A stretch of DNA of 64,000 nucleotides from Pedobacter metabolipauper (GCF_004362715.1 NZ_SNYC01000004.1:868001-932000); one strand, 5' to 3'; counted from the stretch's first letter, positions 42,301 to 50,650 are shown. The notes: generated by a model from the sequence alone, not told the origin. Numbers and translations are program-made.

Positions 42301-43300
42301 GCTTAGAGATAAAACGGTGATCAGTGATTTCGAATTGCGTAAGCAAGATCTGTTAACGGAGATCAAATGGCAGCAGTTTGTATTCTTTAAGCAATGGGCC
42401 AAATTGAAGAAAATGGCTAATGCGTTAAACATACAGATGATTGGTGATCTTCCCTTTTATGCCGCGCTGGATTCTGCAGATGTTTGGGCAAACCGGGAGC
42501 TTTTCAGCATTGATGCAGCGGGACAGATTAAGGGTGTTGCTGGTGTGCCGCCGGACTATTTTAATGCTGAGGGGCAGCTTTGGGGGATGCCGGTTTACAA
42601 TTGGAATGCCATGAGCAAGAAGGGATACAACTGGTGGATCTTAAGAATGGCCAGTAACCTGGAGATGTACGACCAGATCAGGCTGGATCATTTCCGTGCT
42701 TTTTCTGAATATTGGGAGGTTCCGGCATCTGCCGCTTCTGCTAAGGAAGGAAGCTGGAAAAAAGGACCTGGGGTTCCATTTTTCGAAGTGATGGAAGCTC
42801 ATTTTGGTCATTTACCCTTATTGGCGGAAGATCTTGGTGAGATTAGTGATGATGTTTATGCACTGAGAGATCAGTTTAACCTTCCGGGGATGAAAGTACT
42901 CCAGTTCGCTTTTGCAGATGACCTGGCTGACTCTATCCATGCGCCCCATAATTTTCTGAACGACAATTGTTTTGTTTATACGGGTACGCACGACAACAAT
43001 ACGACGCTTGGCTGGTATAAACAGGAAGCTGACCGTGATACTAAGGCCAGGATTGAACAATATACCGGGCATCCCATTTCTAAAGGAAATATTGATCTTA
43101 CGATGATTCGTCTTGCTTATTCTTCCATTGCTAAAACAGCAATGATCCCATTGCAGGATGTGCTTGGTAAAGGATTAAGCTCCAGGATGAATACACCGGC
43201 TACGGTAAAGTCTAACTGGACATGGAGATTAAAGCCAGCGGAGCTGGGTGCAAAATATGCTGCGGTGTTGAAGGAGATGGTGATCAGGTATGGGAGGTAA
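39293..43300 (+). CDS. treY: TreY-MalQ fusion: maltooligosyl trehalose synthase + 4-alpha-glucanotransferase
   Basis: A 1335-residue fusion. Residues 1-830 are TreY (GH13): FDPISTYRIQFNSDFTF, IYASPIFDAVPGSTHGYD, nucleophile region LRIDHADGLYDPEAY, then ATSTHDTKRGEDARAR. It isomerises the reducing-end alpha-1,4 bond to alpha,alpha-1,1. From about residue 835 a complete GH77 MalQ follows: GAGILMHISSLPSDYGIGDL, MIGDLPFYAALDSADVW, IRLDHFRAFSEYWEVP, LLAEDLGEI and YTGTHDNNTTLGWY. MalQ would rebuild short leftovers into longer substrates. The frame is open from 39149, but that stretch lies within treZ; ATG 39293 matches the conserved TreY N-terminus. Confidence 0.93.
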   Translation: MFDPISTYRIQFNSDFTFADFNKIIPYLNHLGIQTIYASPIFDAVPGSTHGYDGVNPERINPEIGSLDELKRISERLKSLGMQWIQDIVPNHMGFHPHNKWLMDVLKNGEDSPYRNYFDIISKDLAVEPLMVPFLGSSLDEVIESGDLKLTQKGEEWFLAYFDSCWPLKVGTDLDKPIKSIAGQQFYRLCSYKESNERINYRRFFTVNSLICLNMQFEDVFNSYHRFTKELLDEGIFQGLRIDHADGLYDPEAYLQQLRELCGPDCYIVIEKILEPGEELPVGWPVQGTTGYDYLGLLNQLFTNEKSEKKFDEFYKNLSDYTLSVQTEIRTKKKSFLANHMSGELDNLFDLFRSLKLVNSKEKTLNDPLIFKKLIAEILVRCPVYRFYGNQYPLPTSEVQALEPIFSDLEKAAEYRDALAILKRILFGNTTGETDYGQRVLQFYQRLMQFTGPLMAKGVEDTLMYTYNRFIGSNEVGDSPDVFGITVDDFHQAMISRKDHWPLAMNATSTHDTKRGEDARARLHVLTDLKKEWLDEVKLWKELNADLKSGDTPDTNDEYLIYQNLIATYPDEGPDTGAYPERFLAYIEKALRESKRNSNWDEPEVDYEDSARDFVTAMLNPEREFWSRFVTFHKKVSQFGKIYSLSSVVLKFGCPGVPDTYQGAEFWDLSMVDPDNRRPVNYALREKFLTGIRKGEYSPDLLWEQAGNGAVKLFFIQLVLGIRKQYPLLFSDGLYLPLKVKGKFSDSVIAFVRRHKGEWLLFVLPLNAVELTGADPQKINHSDWQDTRIVLPEGIPSSFKDVLRETKTEVKDELMLSDLMTGLPIGIFHFQEQEHKRGAGILMHISSLPSDYGIGDLGNSAHEFLQFLVSARQKYWQVLPMNPVGIDQSYSPYSSSSVMAGNILMISPELLCQEGLLTDAELKKLVLKGRKKVDYAAVEKVKLLALKYAYIRYCGNFTALKPDPDFVSFCERERYWLDDYALFSAFKREYNGKPWYEWPMPARLRDKTVISDFELRKQDLLTEIKWQQFVFFKQWAKLKKMANALNIQMIGDLPFYAALDSADVWANRELFSIDAAGQIKGVAGVPPDYFNAEGQLWGMPVYNWNAMSKKGYNWWILRMASNLEMYDQIRLDHFRAFSEYWEVPASAASAKEGSWKKGPGVPFFEVMEAHFGHLPLLAEDLGEISDDVYALRDQFNLPGMKVLQFAFADDLADSIHAPHNFLNDNCFVYTGTHDNNTTLGWYKQEADRDTKARIEQYTGHPISKGNIDLTMIRLAYSSIAKTAMIPLQDVLGKGLSSRMNTPATVKSNWTWRLKPAELGAKYAAVLKEMVIRYGR

Positions 43301-43316
43301 GAAACCTGGAAACAGA

Positions 43317-43946
43317 TTATTTTATTCTTTTTAATGCTGACATGGAAATGTATCCGGCTGTTTCTTTACCCGCCTTATTGGTATAGTACACATATAACCA
43401 GGTTTGCTTACTTGCTGCAATTCTATCCATATCCAGTGTGACCTTGTCCCCTTTGAGCACATAGGTTTTTAGTACGGAGCCGGCGCCGGGCGTTTTGTAA
43501 AAGTAGGCCTTTGGAACGGTTACGATATAGTCGCCAGCTACGGCATCCGTAATCTTGGTATAAACGCCGTTAAAATCGTCAGTCAGGTGATCGGTCATGC
43601 AATGCTCAAAGGATGCCTTAAGCTTGCCTTGTACAACGTTCAGTGTCACTTTACATTCCGGGTCGCTGTCTGCGCTCTGCAAAACACAACTGTTGTTTTT
43701 CATTGTTCCGGTTCCTTCATAGAAGCCCATTTGACCATTGTGCGTATTCCACCAGGCGAATACGGCGGCCTTTATGTGGTTATTATTGTTTTCAACCGAG
43801 ATGACGCAATAAGAACCTGCTGGCCCTTTTTTCTCATAGGTGCCGTTTTGAGAAAATGCTGGTGCATTTAAAATGATCAAAAAAATAAGACAGCTGATTG
43901 TTCTAAGGATGCCGTTTTGGGCACAAGTAATGGGGAGCCTTTTCAT
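43317..43946 (-). CDS. Secreted protein with C-terminal SH3-like domain
   Basis: A 209-residue protein with a signal peptide (LRTISCLIFLIILNAPAFSQ; the basic stretch before it is long). Residues 35-145 are a beta-rich, Cys-containing domain (YCVISVENNNNHIKAAVF, GTGTMKNNSCVLQ) of unrecognised type. Residues 148-209 resemble a bacterial SH3 domain (TVPKAYFYKTPGAG ... WLYVYYTNKAGK ... GYISMSALKRI). A periplasmic or surface binding role is plausible. It converges with the TreY-MalQ gene 16 bases away. Confidence 0.65.
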   Translation of the reverse strand: MKRLPITCAQNGILRTISCLIFLIILNAPAFSQNGTYEKKGPAGSYCVISVENNNNHIKAAVFAWWNTHNGQMGFYEGTGTMKNNSCVLQSADSDPECKVTLNVVQGKLKASFEHCMTDHLTDDFNGVYTKITDAVAGDYIVTVPKAYFYKTPGAGSVLKTYVLKGDKVTLDMDRIAASKQTWLYVYYTNKAGKETAGYISMSALKRIK

Positions 43947-43996
43947 TTTATATTATTGTTCAATTATAATGCCGTTGATGGATACTTCCTGACAGC

Positions 43997-44593
43997 TTAA
44001 TGAAATTGCTGAGCATTGATACCGCAAAACTCGATTCCTGATCCCTTTACTTCTTTTAAGATGCGTTCATTAAATTTCCGGATTCCGGATTGCGCGGCTT
44101 CATAAAGTGTATTGTATTTTTTACGCAGATCTGAGGTGATGGAGTTGATGTTGATGATCTGTCCATACTCTTTTTTACGCATTCTTTTAATTGCTTCCCG
44201 TGTACAGTTAATCTGTCCGTTTAAATTTACGCGCAGGGCATCTTCCCAGGTTTTAGGATCGTCTATCCCCAGGTTTTGATAAGATAACATGTCATTATTG
44301 ATGAGAATATCTAGTCCCCTGAAATGGCGGTCTATCACCGTAAATATGGTTTTAAGATCTTCCGGATTTGCTGGATTTCCGACCATGCCATAGCAATTGG
44401 ATTCCCGGTTGAGTGTTCTCAGCTTCTGCATGGTCTCATTCAGGATATCCTGATTTTGGCCGATAATAAGGATTTTCGCACCCAATGCGGCAAGCATCAA
44501 AGCTGTCGACTGGCCATCGTTCGAGGTGCCGCCGGAAATCAAGATCTTTTTGCCGGTAATTTTTTCTGGTAAATGGTTGATCAGGTTGTTCAT
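43997..44593 (-). CDS. Short-chain dehydrogenase/reductase-like protein, degenerate active site
   Basis: A 198-residue Rossmann protein clearly built like SDR enzymes (ILISGGTSNDGQSTALML, then DILINND, then IININSITSD and LYEAAQSGIRKF). The classical residues are altered: the TGxxxGxG cofactor loop reads SGGTSNDG, the NNAG motif reads NNDM, and the catalytic Tyr-x3-Lys reads YEAAQ with Gln in place of Lys. It is also shorter than usual (about 250). It may bind nucleotide or act as a non-catalytic regulator. It lies between two stress-type genes on the minus strand. Confidence 0.75.
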   Translation of the reverse strand: MNNLINHLPEKITGKKILISGGTSNDGQSTALMLAALGAKILIIGQNQDILNETMQKLRTLNRESNCYGMVGNPANPEDLKTIFTVIDRHFRGLDILINNDMLSYQNLGIDDPKTWEDALRVNLNGQINCTREAIKRMRKKEYGQIININSITSDLRKKYNTLYEAAQSGIRKFNERILKEVKGSGIEFCGINAQQFH

Positions 44594-44617
44594 AGCTAAA
44601 TAATATAGAGGTTGATC

Positions 44618-45304
44618 TTATTTCATTCCTGACTTAATTTGTACGGCCAGCTTATGGTGCCCTTCAAGTATGGGCAACGTTTTAGCTGCAAAGTCTTTTA
44701 CTTTATCATCTCTTAAAGTCATTGCCGATTTAAAAAGCGCTAATGTTTTAACATGGTCATTTACCATCATGTCCATATAATGTTTATCAAATTCTGCACC
44801 CTTTAATGTTTTCATGGCGGTAATATGGGCTTTTTGGTCTGCAGGGTATTCTGTTGGAACCAGGATGGCCTGTTTTTCTGCAATTGCCTTTAATTCATTG
44901 TTTGCCCTGGTATGATCGGTAACCATTTTAGCTGCGAATTCTTTAACTTTTGAACTGGAGGCTTTTGATTGGGCGAGTTTACCGAGTTCCACTTCCATCA
45001 TTCCTCCGAGTCCGGCTTCTTTAATAAAGGCTGCTCCATCGTCGTCAATATTTGATTCATTCGTTTCGTTTTTAAGGTCGGAACCAGCATTTTGTTCTTT
45101 AACGCCTGTCACCGTGTTTGTGCTGCCATTTCCAGCTGTGTTGGCTCCAACTGCACTATCCGCGGAAGCGTTGTCTCCTGTTGTACTCACTGCCGAAGAA
45201 TCTTTCATTTCTGAACTTGGGTTGCTGGTGTTTTGACATGCACATAGCGAAGCACTAATTGCGATGGTGATGAAGTAAATTTTTAATGTTTTCATAGGGT
45301 TCAT
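44618..45304 (-). CDS. DUF4142 lipoprotein (copy 2)
   Basis: A 228-residue lipoprotein with lipobox ASLCAC near residue 22, a Ser/Asn/Gly-rich linker to about residue 85, and a C-terminal helical DUF4142 domain (AAFIKEAGLGGMMEVELGKLA, split: AAFIKEAGLGGMM and EVELGKLAQ; then EFDKHYMDMMVNDHVKTLALF in similar blocks). It is paralogous to the protein at 26619. ATG at 45304 or an in-frame ATG at 45295 may be used. The context with LigD, DUF3606 and the trehalose genes suggests envelope stress protection; biochemical role unknown. Confidence 0.83.
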   Translation of the reverse strand: MNPMKTLKIYFITIAISASLCACQNTSNPSSEMKDSSAVSTTGDNASADSAVGANTAGNGSTNTVTGVKEQNAGSDLKNETNESNIDDDGAAFIKEAGLGGMMEVELGKLAQSKASSSKVKEFAAKMVTDHTRANNELKAIAEKQAILVPTEYPADQKAHITAMKTLKGAEFDKHYMDMMVNDHVKTLALFKSAMTLRDDKVKDFAAKTLPILEGHHKLAVQIKSGMK

Positions 45305-45512
45305 TTAATCGTTATGTAGTTATAACAATTTTAATGATAAGTGGTTCTGGGTTTTTATACGTTTTACCAGGTTTAAGTTTCTGTGCATATTTTTCGTTAA
45401 CCTTCAAGGGGTCCGGGGCTATACGGCTTGCAATTTCAGGTTATGCGGTACTTATAATTTTAAAACCATTGGTGCCCGTAATTGTTGAGGGAAATAACCT
45501 ATATAAAATGAT

Positions 45513-45698
45513 ATGATGTATAAGAAGGAAAGATTGGGAAGTCCGGAGCATACTATGGTGGATGTAACGGAGTATTATGAAGTGGAATACTGGGCAAAGA
45601 AATTTGAGGTTTCACCTGAGAGATTAAGGGCTGCAGTGGAGTCTGCCGGTACATCTGCGGATGCGGTAAAAAAGTACCTGAACAAATTAAATACCTGA
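45513..45698 (+). CDS. DUF3606 small protein
   Basis: A 61-residue protein: YYEVEYWAKKFEVSPERLR followed by AVESAGTSADAVKKYL, the two-helix DUF3606 pattern. Such proteins are frequent next to stress genes and LigD in Bacteroidota and Proteobacteria, function unknown. The ATG at 45513 or 45516 can be used. It is four bases upstream of ligD, probably in the same transcript. Bases 45305-45512 before it hold no supported gene and probably the promoter. Confidence 0.78.
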   Translation: MMYKKERLGSPEHTMVDVTEYYEVEYWAKKFEVSPERLRAAVESAGTSADAVKKYLNKLNT

Positions 45699-45702
45699 AA
45701 TT

Positions 45703-48519
45703 ATGAGCCTGGAGAAATATAACGCCAAGCGGGATTTTAACAAGACCGCTGAACCCAAATCTGGAAAAAGTAAGGACAAGGATAAACTCATGTTTGTAAT
45801 CCAAAAACATGATGCTTCCCGCTTACATTATGATTTCAGGCTGGAGATGGAGGGCGTTTTAAAAAGCTGGGCTGTACCTAAAGGGCCTTCTACGGATCCG
45901 AAGACTAAACGGCTGGCTATGATGGTAGAAGATCATCCGTACGATTACCGCAACTTTGAAGGCATTATCCCGAAAGGTGAATATGGCGGCGGTACAGTGA
46001 TTGTTTGGGATGCCGGCACTTATGAACCGATTGAGGAAATTAAAGGCAAGAAGGCTCAGGAGAAGCATTTATTGAAACAGTTGAAAAGCGGTTCTTTAAA
46101 GATTAAGCTGCATGGGAAAAAGCTCAATGGGGAGTTTGCTTTGGTAAAAACCCATGGTATGGCCGAGAACAGCTGGCTGCTGATCAAACATAAGGATGAT
46201 TATGCATCTGTAAAAGATATTACCAAATTGGACAAATCTATACTGTCTGATCAGACCATTGCACAGGTTGAAAAAACGACCGATCAGGTTTGGCACAGTA
46301 CGCAAACGGATCATTTACGGGAGGATGCCGATGCTGAGCATGGCGGTAAACCCAAAACTAAGGGTGCAAAAACAGAGGCTGCGGCATCCGGTACTAAAAA
46401 GACATCTAAATCTGTAAAGCCCGGCGCTAAAACAACTGCGACTAAAACAGCCGGAACAAAGACAAAAAATACCATTAAAAATGAGGCTGCATCTGTTGAA
46501 TCTTTATTAAAAAAAGCACCTAAATCCAAAATCCCTTCAGGGATGAAGCCCATGCTGGCTACGCTGGTTGATGCACCTTTTGACGATTCCGATTGGCAGT
46601 TTGAAGTAAAATGGGATGGTTATCGCGCCCTTGCGTTTTTAAATAAGGGTGAGGCTGAACTGCTGTCCAGGAACAATAAATCTTTTAATGATAAGTTCTA
46701 TCCGATCTATGAAAAGATAAAGGAATGGAAGATGAATGCTGTCCTTGACGGGGAGATACTGGTGCTGAACGATAAGGGGATCTCTAATTTTGGCGATCTT
46801 CAAAACTGGAGAAGCGAAGCCGATGGAGCACTTGTTTTTTATGTGTTTGACCTGCTTTGGTATGAAGGGAAGAACCTGATGGGGTTACCGATTACGGACA
46901 GGCAGGCGATTTTAGAACAGGTTTTACCTGTTGATGACGACAGCATTCGTCTGAGTAAGGTTTTTGATACCAGCGGCATTGATTTCTTTAATGCTGCGGA
47001 AAAGATTGGCCTGGAGGGGATTATTGCCAAAAGAAAAGACAGTGTTTATGCGGCCAATTATAGATCTAAGGAATGGGTTAAAGTTAAGGTGCATAAGCGC
47101 CAGGAAGTGATCATTGCCGGATACACAAAGAACGCGGATACGTCTAAGCAATTCAGTTCGCTCTTACTGGGTGTTTATGAAGATGGCGGGTTGCAGTATG
47201 TGGGTAAAGTGGGGACCGGGTTCTCTGATAAAGTGCAAAAGGAAATGATGACGCAGTTTAAGCCGATCATTACCGATGAAAGTCCTTTTGATGAGATCCC
47301 TGATGTGAACAAACCATCCAGGTTCAGGCCAAATCCACCTAAAGCCAAGGCCACCTGGTTAAAGCCTAAGCTGGTTTGTGAAGTTGCGTTTACCGAAGTA
47401 ACAGCTGATGGTGTCTTTCGGCACCCTTCTTTTCAGGGCATGCGCATCGATAAGAATGCAAGGGATGTAACCCGGGAGACGGCGGCTGCTACTGATACTG
47501 TAATTGAAGATATTGAAGAAAAGGTTAAAGAGGAACAAGCGGATCAGCATGCGGATGTGGTTAAGCCCCCAAAGGGTAAGGAACCTAAAACGCTGCTCAA
47601 CCCAAAGGATGAAACGCAGGTTAGGAAAGTTGGCGGTCATGAGTTGAAGTTTACGCATTTAAGTAAATTATACTGGCCGGAGGATGGCGTAAGCAAGCGC
47701 GATCTGTTTAATTATTACTACCAGGTGTCGGATTATATATTGCCGTATCTGAAAGATCGGCCGATGTCTTTAAACCGGTTTCCGGGAGGGATCCATGGGA
47801 AAGGTTTTTACCAGAAAAATGTAAAGGACTCTGCACCCGAATGGGCAAAAACATTTCCGTATTCTACCGGTGATGGGGAGGAAAAAGAATACCTGGTTGG
47901 AGATGACCAGGCCACACTATTGTGGATGGCTTCTTTAGGCTGTATTGAGATGAACCCCTGGTTTAGCAGGATACAGTCGCCGGATAATCCGGATTATTGT
48001 GTCATTGATTTGGATCCGGATAAAAACACGTTCGACCAGGTGGTTGAGGCTGCACTGGTTGTTAAAAAGATTCTGGATGAGATCGATGTTCCTTCTTACT
48101 GCAAGACGTCGGGCTCTACGGGGATGCATATTTATATCCCTATGGCCGCAAAATATTCATACGATCAAAGCCAGCTTTTTGCACGTATTGTTGTTGATAT
48201 TGTGCATAAGCAAATCCCTAAGTTTACCAGCCTGGAACGGATGATTGCGAACCGTAAGGGCAAGATGTATCTTGATTTTTTACAAAACAGGCCGGGCGCT
48301 ACCATTGCTGGCCCTTATTCACTAAGGCCTAAGCCCGGCGCTACGGTTTCTATGCCGCTGCATTGGGATGAAGTTAAGCCTGGACTGGCGATGAAGGATT
48401 TTACGATCTTTAATGCATTGGACCGGTTGAAAACAGAAGGTGATTTATTTAAGGGTGTGCTGGGTAAAGGTATTGACCTGGAGAAAACCATTAAAAAAGC
48501 CAGGAGCATCTTTGGATAA
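45703..48519 (+). CDS. ligD: ATP-dependent DNA ligase LigD (phosphoesterase-ligase-polymerase)
   Basis: A 938-residue protein with all three LigD modules. The 3'-phosphoesterase occupies about residues 25-170 (FVIQKHDASRLHYDFRLEMEG, quoted as QKHDASRLHYDFR; EDHPYDYRNFEGIIPKGEYG). A Lys/Thr/Ala-rich linker covers 205-275. The ligase covers about 285-600, with the adenylated Lys303 in EVKWDGYRA. The primase-polymerase covers about 645-930 (LSKLYWPEDGVSKRDL, YCVIDLDPD). It repairs double-strand breaks by end joining with Ku; no ku gene is in this window. The module order is that of the Pseudomonas-type enzyme. Located in the stress island. Confidence 0.95.
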   Translation: MSLEKYNAKRDFNKTAEPKSGKSKDKDKLMFVIQKHDASRLHYDFRLEMEGVLKSWAVPKGPSTDPKTKRLAMMVEDHPYDYRNFEGIIPKGEYGGGTVIVWDAGTYEPIEEIKGKKAQEKHLLKQLKSGSLKIKLHGKKLNGEFALVKTHGMAENSWLLIKHKDDYASVKDITKLDKSILSDQTIAQVEKTTDQVWHSTQTDHLREDADAEHGGKPKTKGAKTEAAASGTKKTSKSVKPGAKTTATKTAGTKTKNTIKNEAASVESLLKKAPKSKIPSGMKPMLATLVDAPFDDSDWQFEVKWDGYRALAFLNKGEAELLSRNNKSFNDKFYPIYEKIKEWKMNAVLDGEILVLNDKGISNFGDLQNWRSEADGALVFYVFDLLWYEGKNLMGLPITDRQAILEQVLPVDDDSIRLSKVFDTSGIDFFNAAEKIGLEGIIAKRKDSVYAANYRSKEWVKVKVHKRQEVIIAGYTKNADTSKQFSSLLLGVYEDGGLQYVGKVGTGFSDKVQKEMMTQFKPIITDESPFDEIPDVNKPSRFRPNPPKAKATWLKPKLVCEVAFTEVTADGVFRHPSFQGMRIDKNARDVTRETAAATDTVIEDIEEKVKEEQADQHADVVKPPKGKEPKTLLNPKDETQVRKVGGHELKFTHLSKLYWPEDGVSKRDLFNYYYQVSDYILPYLKDRPMSLNRFPGGIHGKGFYQKNVKDSAPEWAKTFPYSTGDGEEKEYLVGDDQATLLWMASLGCIEMNPWFSRIQSPDNPDYCVIDLDPDKNTFDQVVEAALVVKKILDEIDVPSYCKTSGSTGMHIYIPMAAKYSYDQSQLFARIVVDIVHKQIPKFTSLERMIANRKGKMYLDFLQNRPGATIAGPYSLRPKPGATVSMPLHWDEVKPGLAMKDFTIFNALDRLKTEGDLFKGVLGKGIDLEKTIKKARSIFG

Positions 48520-48581
48520 TTGAAGTGCTTCTAACAGTCTAACTTTGGGGAGCATTGGTTAGGGAGAATCAAATCCTGAAT

Positions 48582-49784
48582 TTAAGGCTTCGCGTGTATA
48601 TAATCCTTCACTTGTTTGAGCCAGTCTTTTTGGTAGTCTAGCTGCACATCAGGCTGGATGCCGATTTCTTCATAGGGGAGGTAATTTCCGCTATCTTTCA
48701 TGTCTGACGGATAAAGCGTGTATTTGCCGCTGGGCAGGATTTCTGAGCGGCCATAATTATTGCCATAGGTTACGGTGCCGTGTGTGGTTTCTCCCATGAT
48801 AACGATCGATGCTGCTTTTTTTAACCGGATTAAGAATTGCTCTGCGTTGCTGGCTGTACTGCTGTTGATCATGACATAGATCTTACTTTTTTTTGCCTGT
48901 TTTTTTAGCAGGGAAAGGAATTTTTCGGATGCTTTGAATCCGCCGCCCGGATTATTTCTAAGGTCGACCACCAGATCTTTTGCGTGTAATGAATCCTGTA
49001 TGCGGTTATAAAACAGGGATGATTCCAGGATGGCTTTGTCTGAACTTGCAAAGCTGCCCAAACGCAGGTATTGAATTTGCGGGTCAAGGGTGCTCAATTC
49101 GAAAATGTAGTTGTTTTTAAAGGTGTATGCGTAGTTGGGCGGACTGTCTTTTTTTCTTCCAAATTTTAATAGTCTTCCGTCTTTAAAACGGTCATGTTTT
49201 ACAAAGTAAAGTGCTTTGGTTGTTAGGTTTGCATAGATGCCCCGAAATTTTCCGGTTTCATAAGCGTACAGTTCCAGTGCCTGTTCTCCTCTTTCCCAAA
49301 GGGTTGAGCCCGATAAGATGACACCGGTCAGGCTGTCCTTTTTTGCCGTATTGTAATAAATGCCAACCGTAAATTGGGTGCCTTGTCTGTAGATCCCTTC
49401 GGGACTGTTAAGCGGCTTTGCGTTCAATGCTTTTTCGAGGGAATCCAGATTGATCTTTGGCTCAATATAGTGGCGTAAGGCTGGATCCTGTCCGGGTGTA
49501 TGATAGAGGGACAGGTGGTTGTCTTTCAGGGGTATGAGTAATTCTGCTAATTTTCCAAGTGTATCGAAAGCGGATGGCTTAAGTGCCGTTTGATTCAGTA
49601 TTTGGTAGAGCTGCTGGTATTTGGTCTTTTTCTTTCCGGTGATCTGCTGTTTAAAGGATGGTGTTTTTTGAAGGGCCTGATACAGCTTTTGCAGGTCTTG
49701 CTGATAGATGTTCTGCTGTTGTGCTGTAGCACTATTGATGATGCACAGCGATACGATAAGGGTAATTTTAAGTCTGTTGATCAT
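48582..49784 (-). CDS. S41 family peptidase-like protein
   Basis: A 400-residue exported protein (signal ITLIVSLCIINSATA). The C-terminal half has S41/tail-specific-protease motifs: DLVVDLRNNPGGGFKASE (residues 270-287) and the nucleophile region NSSTASNAEQF with Ser312. The usual Lys of the Ser-Lys dyad is not obvious after MGETTHGTVTYGN, so activity through a variant triad is possible. It lacks a recognisable PDZ domain. It overlaps the DUF5694 gene by four bases; that gene is upstream in the operon. Confidence 0.78.
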   Translation of the reverse strand: MINRLKITLIVSLCIINSATAQQQNIYQQDLQKLYQALQKTPSFKQQITGKKKTKYQQLYQILNQTALKPSAFDTLGKLAELLIPLKDNHLSLYHTPGQDPALRHYIEPKINLDSLEKALNAKPLNSPEGIYRQGTQFTVGIYYNTAKKDSLTGVILSGSTLWERGEQALELYAYETGKFRGIYANLTTKALYFVKHDRFKDGRLLKFGRKKDSPPNYAYTFKNNYIFELSTLDPQIQYLRLGSFASSDKAILESSLFYNRIQDSLHAKDLVVDLRNNPGGGFKASEKFLSLLKKQAKKSKIYVMINSSTASNAEQFLIRLKKAASIVIMGETTHGTVTYGNNYGRSEILPSGKYTLYPSDMKDSGNYLPYEEIGIQPDVQLDYQKDWLKQVKDYIHAKP

Positions 49785-50650
49785 TTGATGATTTCTTTAA
49801 GTTCGGTAATTTTAAACTGGTCGTCTCCATCGATGAACTGCCTGATCATGGAGATGTGGCCTGCTCCGAGCAGCAATACTATTTTTTGGTCTGTAGCTTT
49901 GGTTAATTTTTGAACTAACGCATACATATACAAGTTTCTTCTATACCATTCTGATACCGATAATGCCCCTGCGAAATTGTCGTCTTTGCCGGCCCGGTTT
50001 AAGGTGCTGACGTAAAATCCATAATTTGATCTTCTGAATGCTGTGGTGTTGGCGTCTAATATCAGCTGGGTTAGGTTCATGGTTCTCCTTTTTTGATTGG
50101 CTTCTTTTTCCATGGCCGAGGTTGTGTTTTGGATGGTTTGCATCAGTTGGTCCTGCCCGGCTTCCTGTATGGCTTTCATGACGGTGTCTACCGGTAGATC
50201 CAGCGGATAATCGACCCCATTTATTTGAGTGAGCCCTGCCTTTTTTCCGGCTCTGAATGCCAGCTGAAAGATCTCGTTCTGTGCGTAGAAGCGGTAGTTT
50301 CGTTTGTTTTTGTAGGTTTGATCTATGTGTTTTTCGTATTGATCATTCAGGTAAAGCTGGTATAGGGAATCCAGCTGCTGCTGGTCGTTGTATTCCCATT
50401 CTACAAAGATCTTATCCGGATTAAATGCTTTAATTTTTGTGCTGATCATTTCCAGTTCTTTTTGTGATGCTGGTGTGGTTATATCAAAATCTACCGTTTT
50501 TACGGCATCTGCATTTGGGTTGTTAAAGTGGAAGGTACCGATTAGCAGGATCTCTTTTTTAAGTGGCATCGGTTTGTTGCTGCTTTGGGCTTTGGAACCG
50601 TATTGTAATCCGGTAAGGAGGACGAAGAAGATGACTAATTTAGTATTCAT
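49781..50650 (-). CDS. DUF5694 protein (TraB/TIKI-like)
   Basis: About 289 residues, with a signal peptide (VIFFVLLTGLQYGSKAQ) when started at ATG 50650; an in-frame start 27 bases earlier is less likely. Two Gly-x-x-His motifs are present, GTFHF near residue 37 and GAGH near residue 272, together with Glu in DKIFVEWEY. This pattern is shared with TraB/PrgY/TIKI proteins, some of which are metal-dependent proteases; DUF5694 itself is uncharacterised. Translationally coupled to the S41 peptidase gene, suggesting a joint periplasmic role. Confidence 0.75.
   Translation of the reverse strand: MNTKLVIFFVLLTGLQYGSKAQSSNKPMPLKKEILLIGTFHFNNPNADAVKTVDFDITTPASQKELEMISTKIKAFNPDKIFVEWEYNDQQQLDSLYQLYLNDQYEKHIDQTYKNKRNYRFYAQNEIFQLAFRAGKKAGLTQINGVDYPLDLPVDTVMKAIQEAGQDQLMQTIQNTTSAMEKEANQKRRTMNLTQLILDANTTAFRRSNYGFYVSTLNRAGKDDNFAGALSVSEWYRRNLYMYALVQKLTKATDQKIVLLLGAGHISMIRQFIDGDDQFKITELKEIIK

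Noticed and set aside
45334..45516. 60-codon open frame before the DUF3606 gene
   Set aside because: It overlaps the DUF3606 start, has no recognisable composition or ribosome site, and lies where a promoter is expected.
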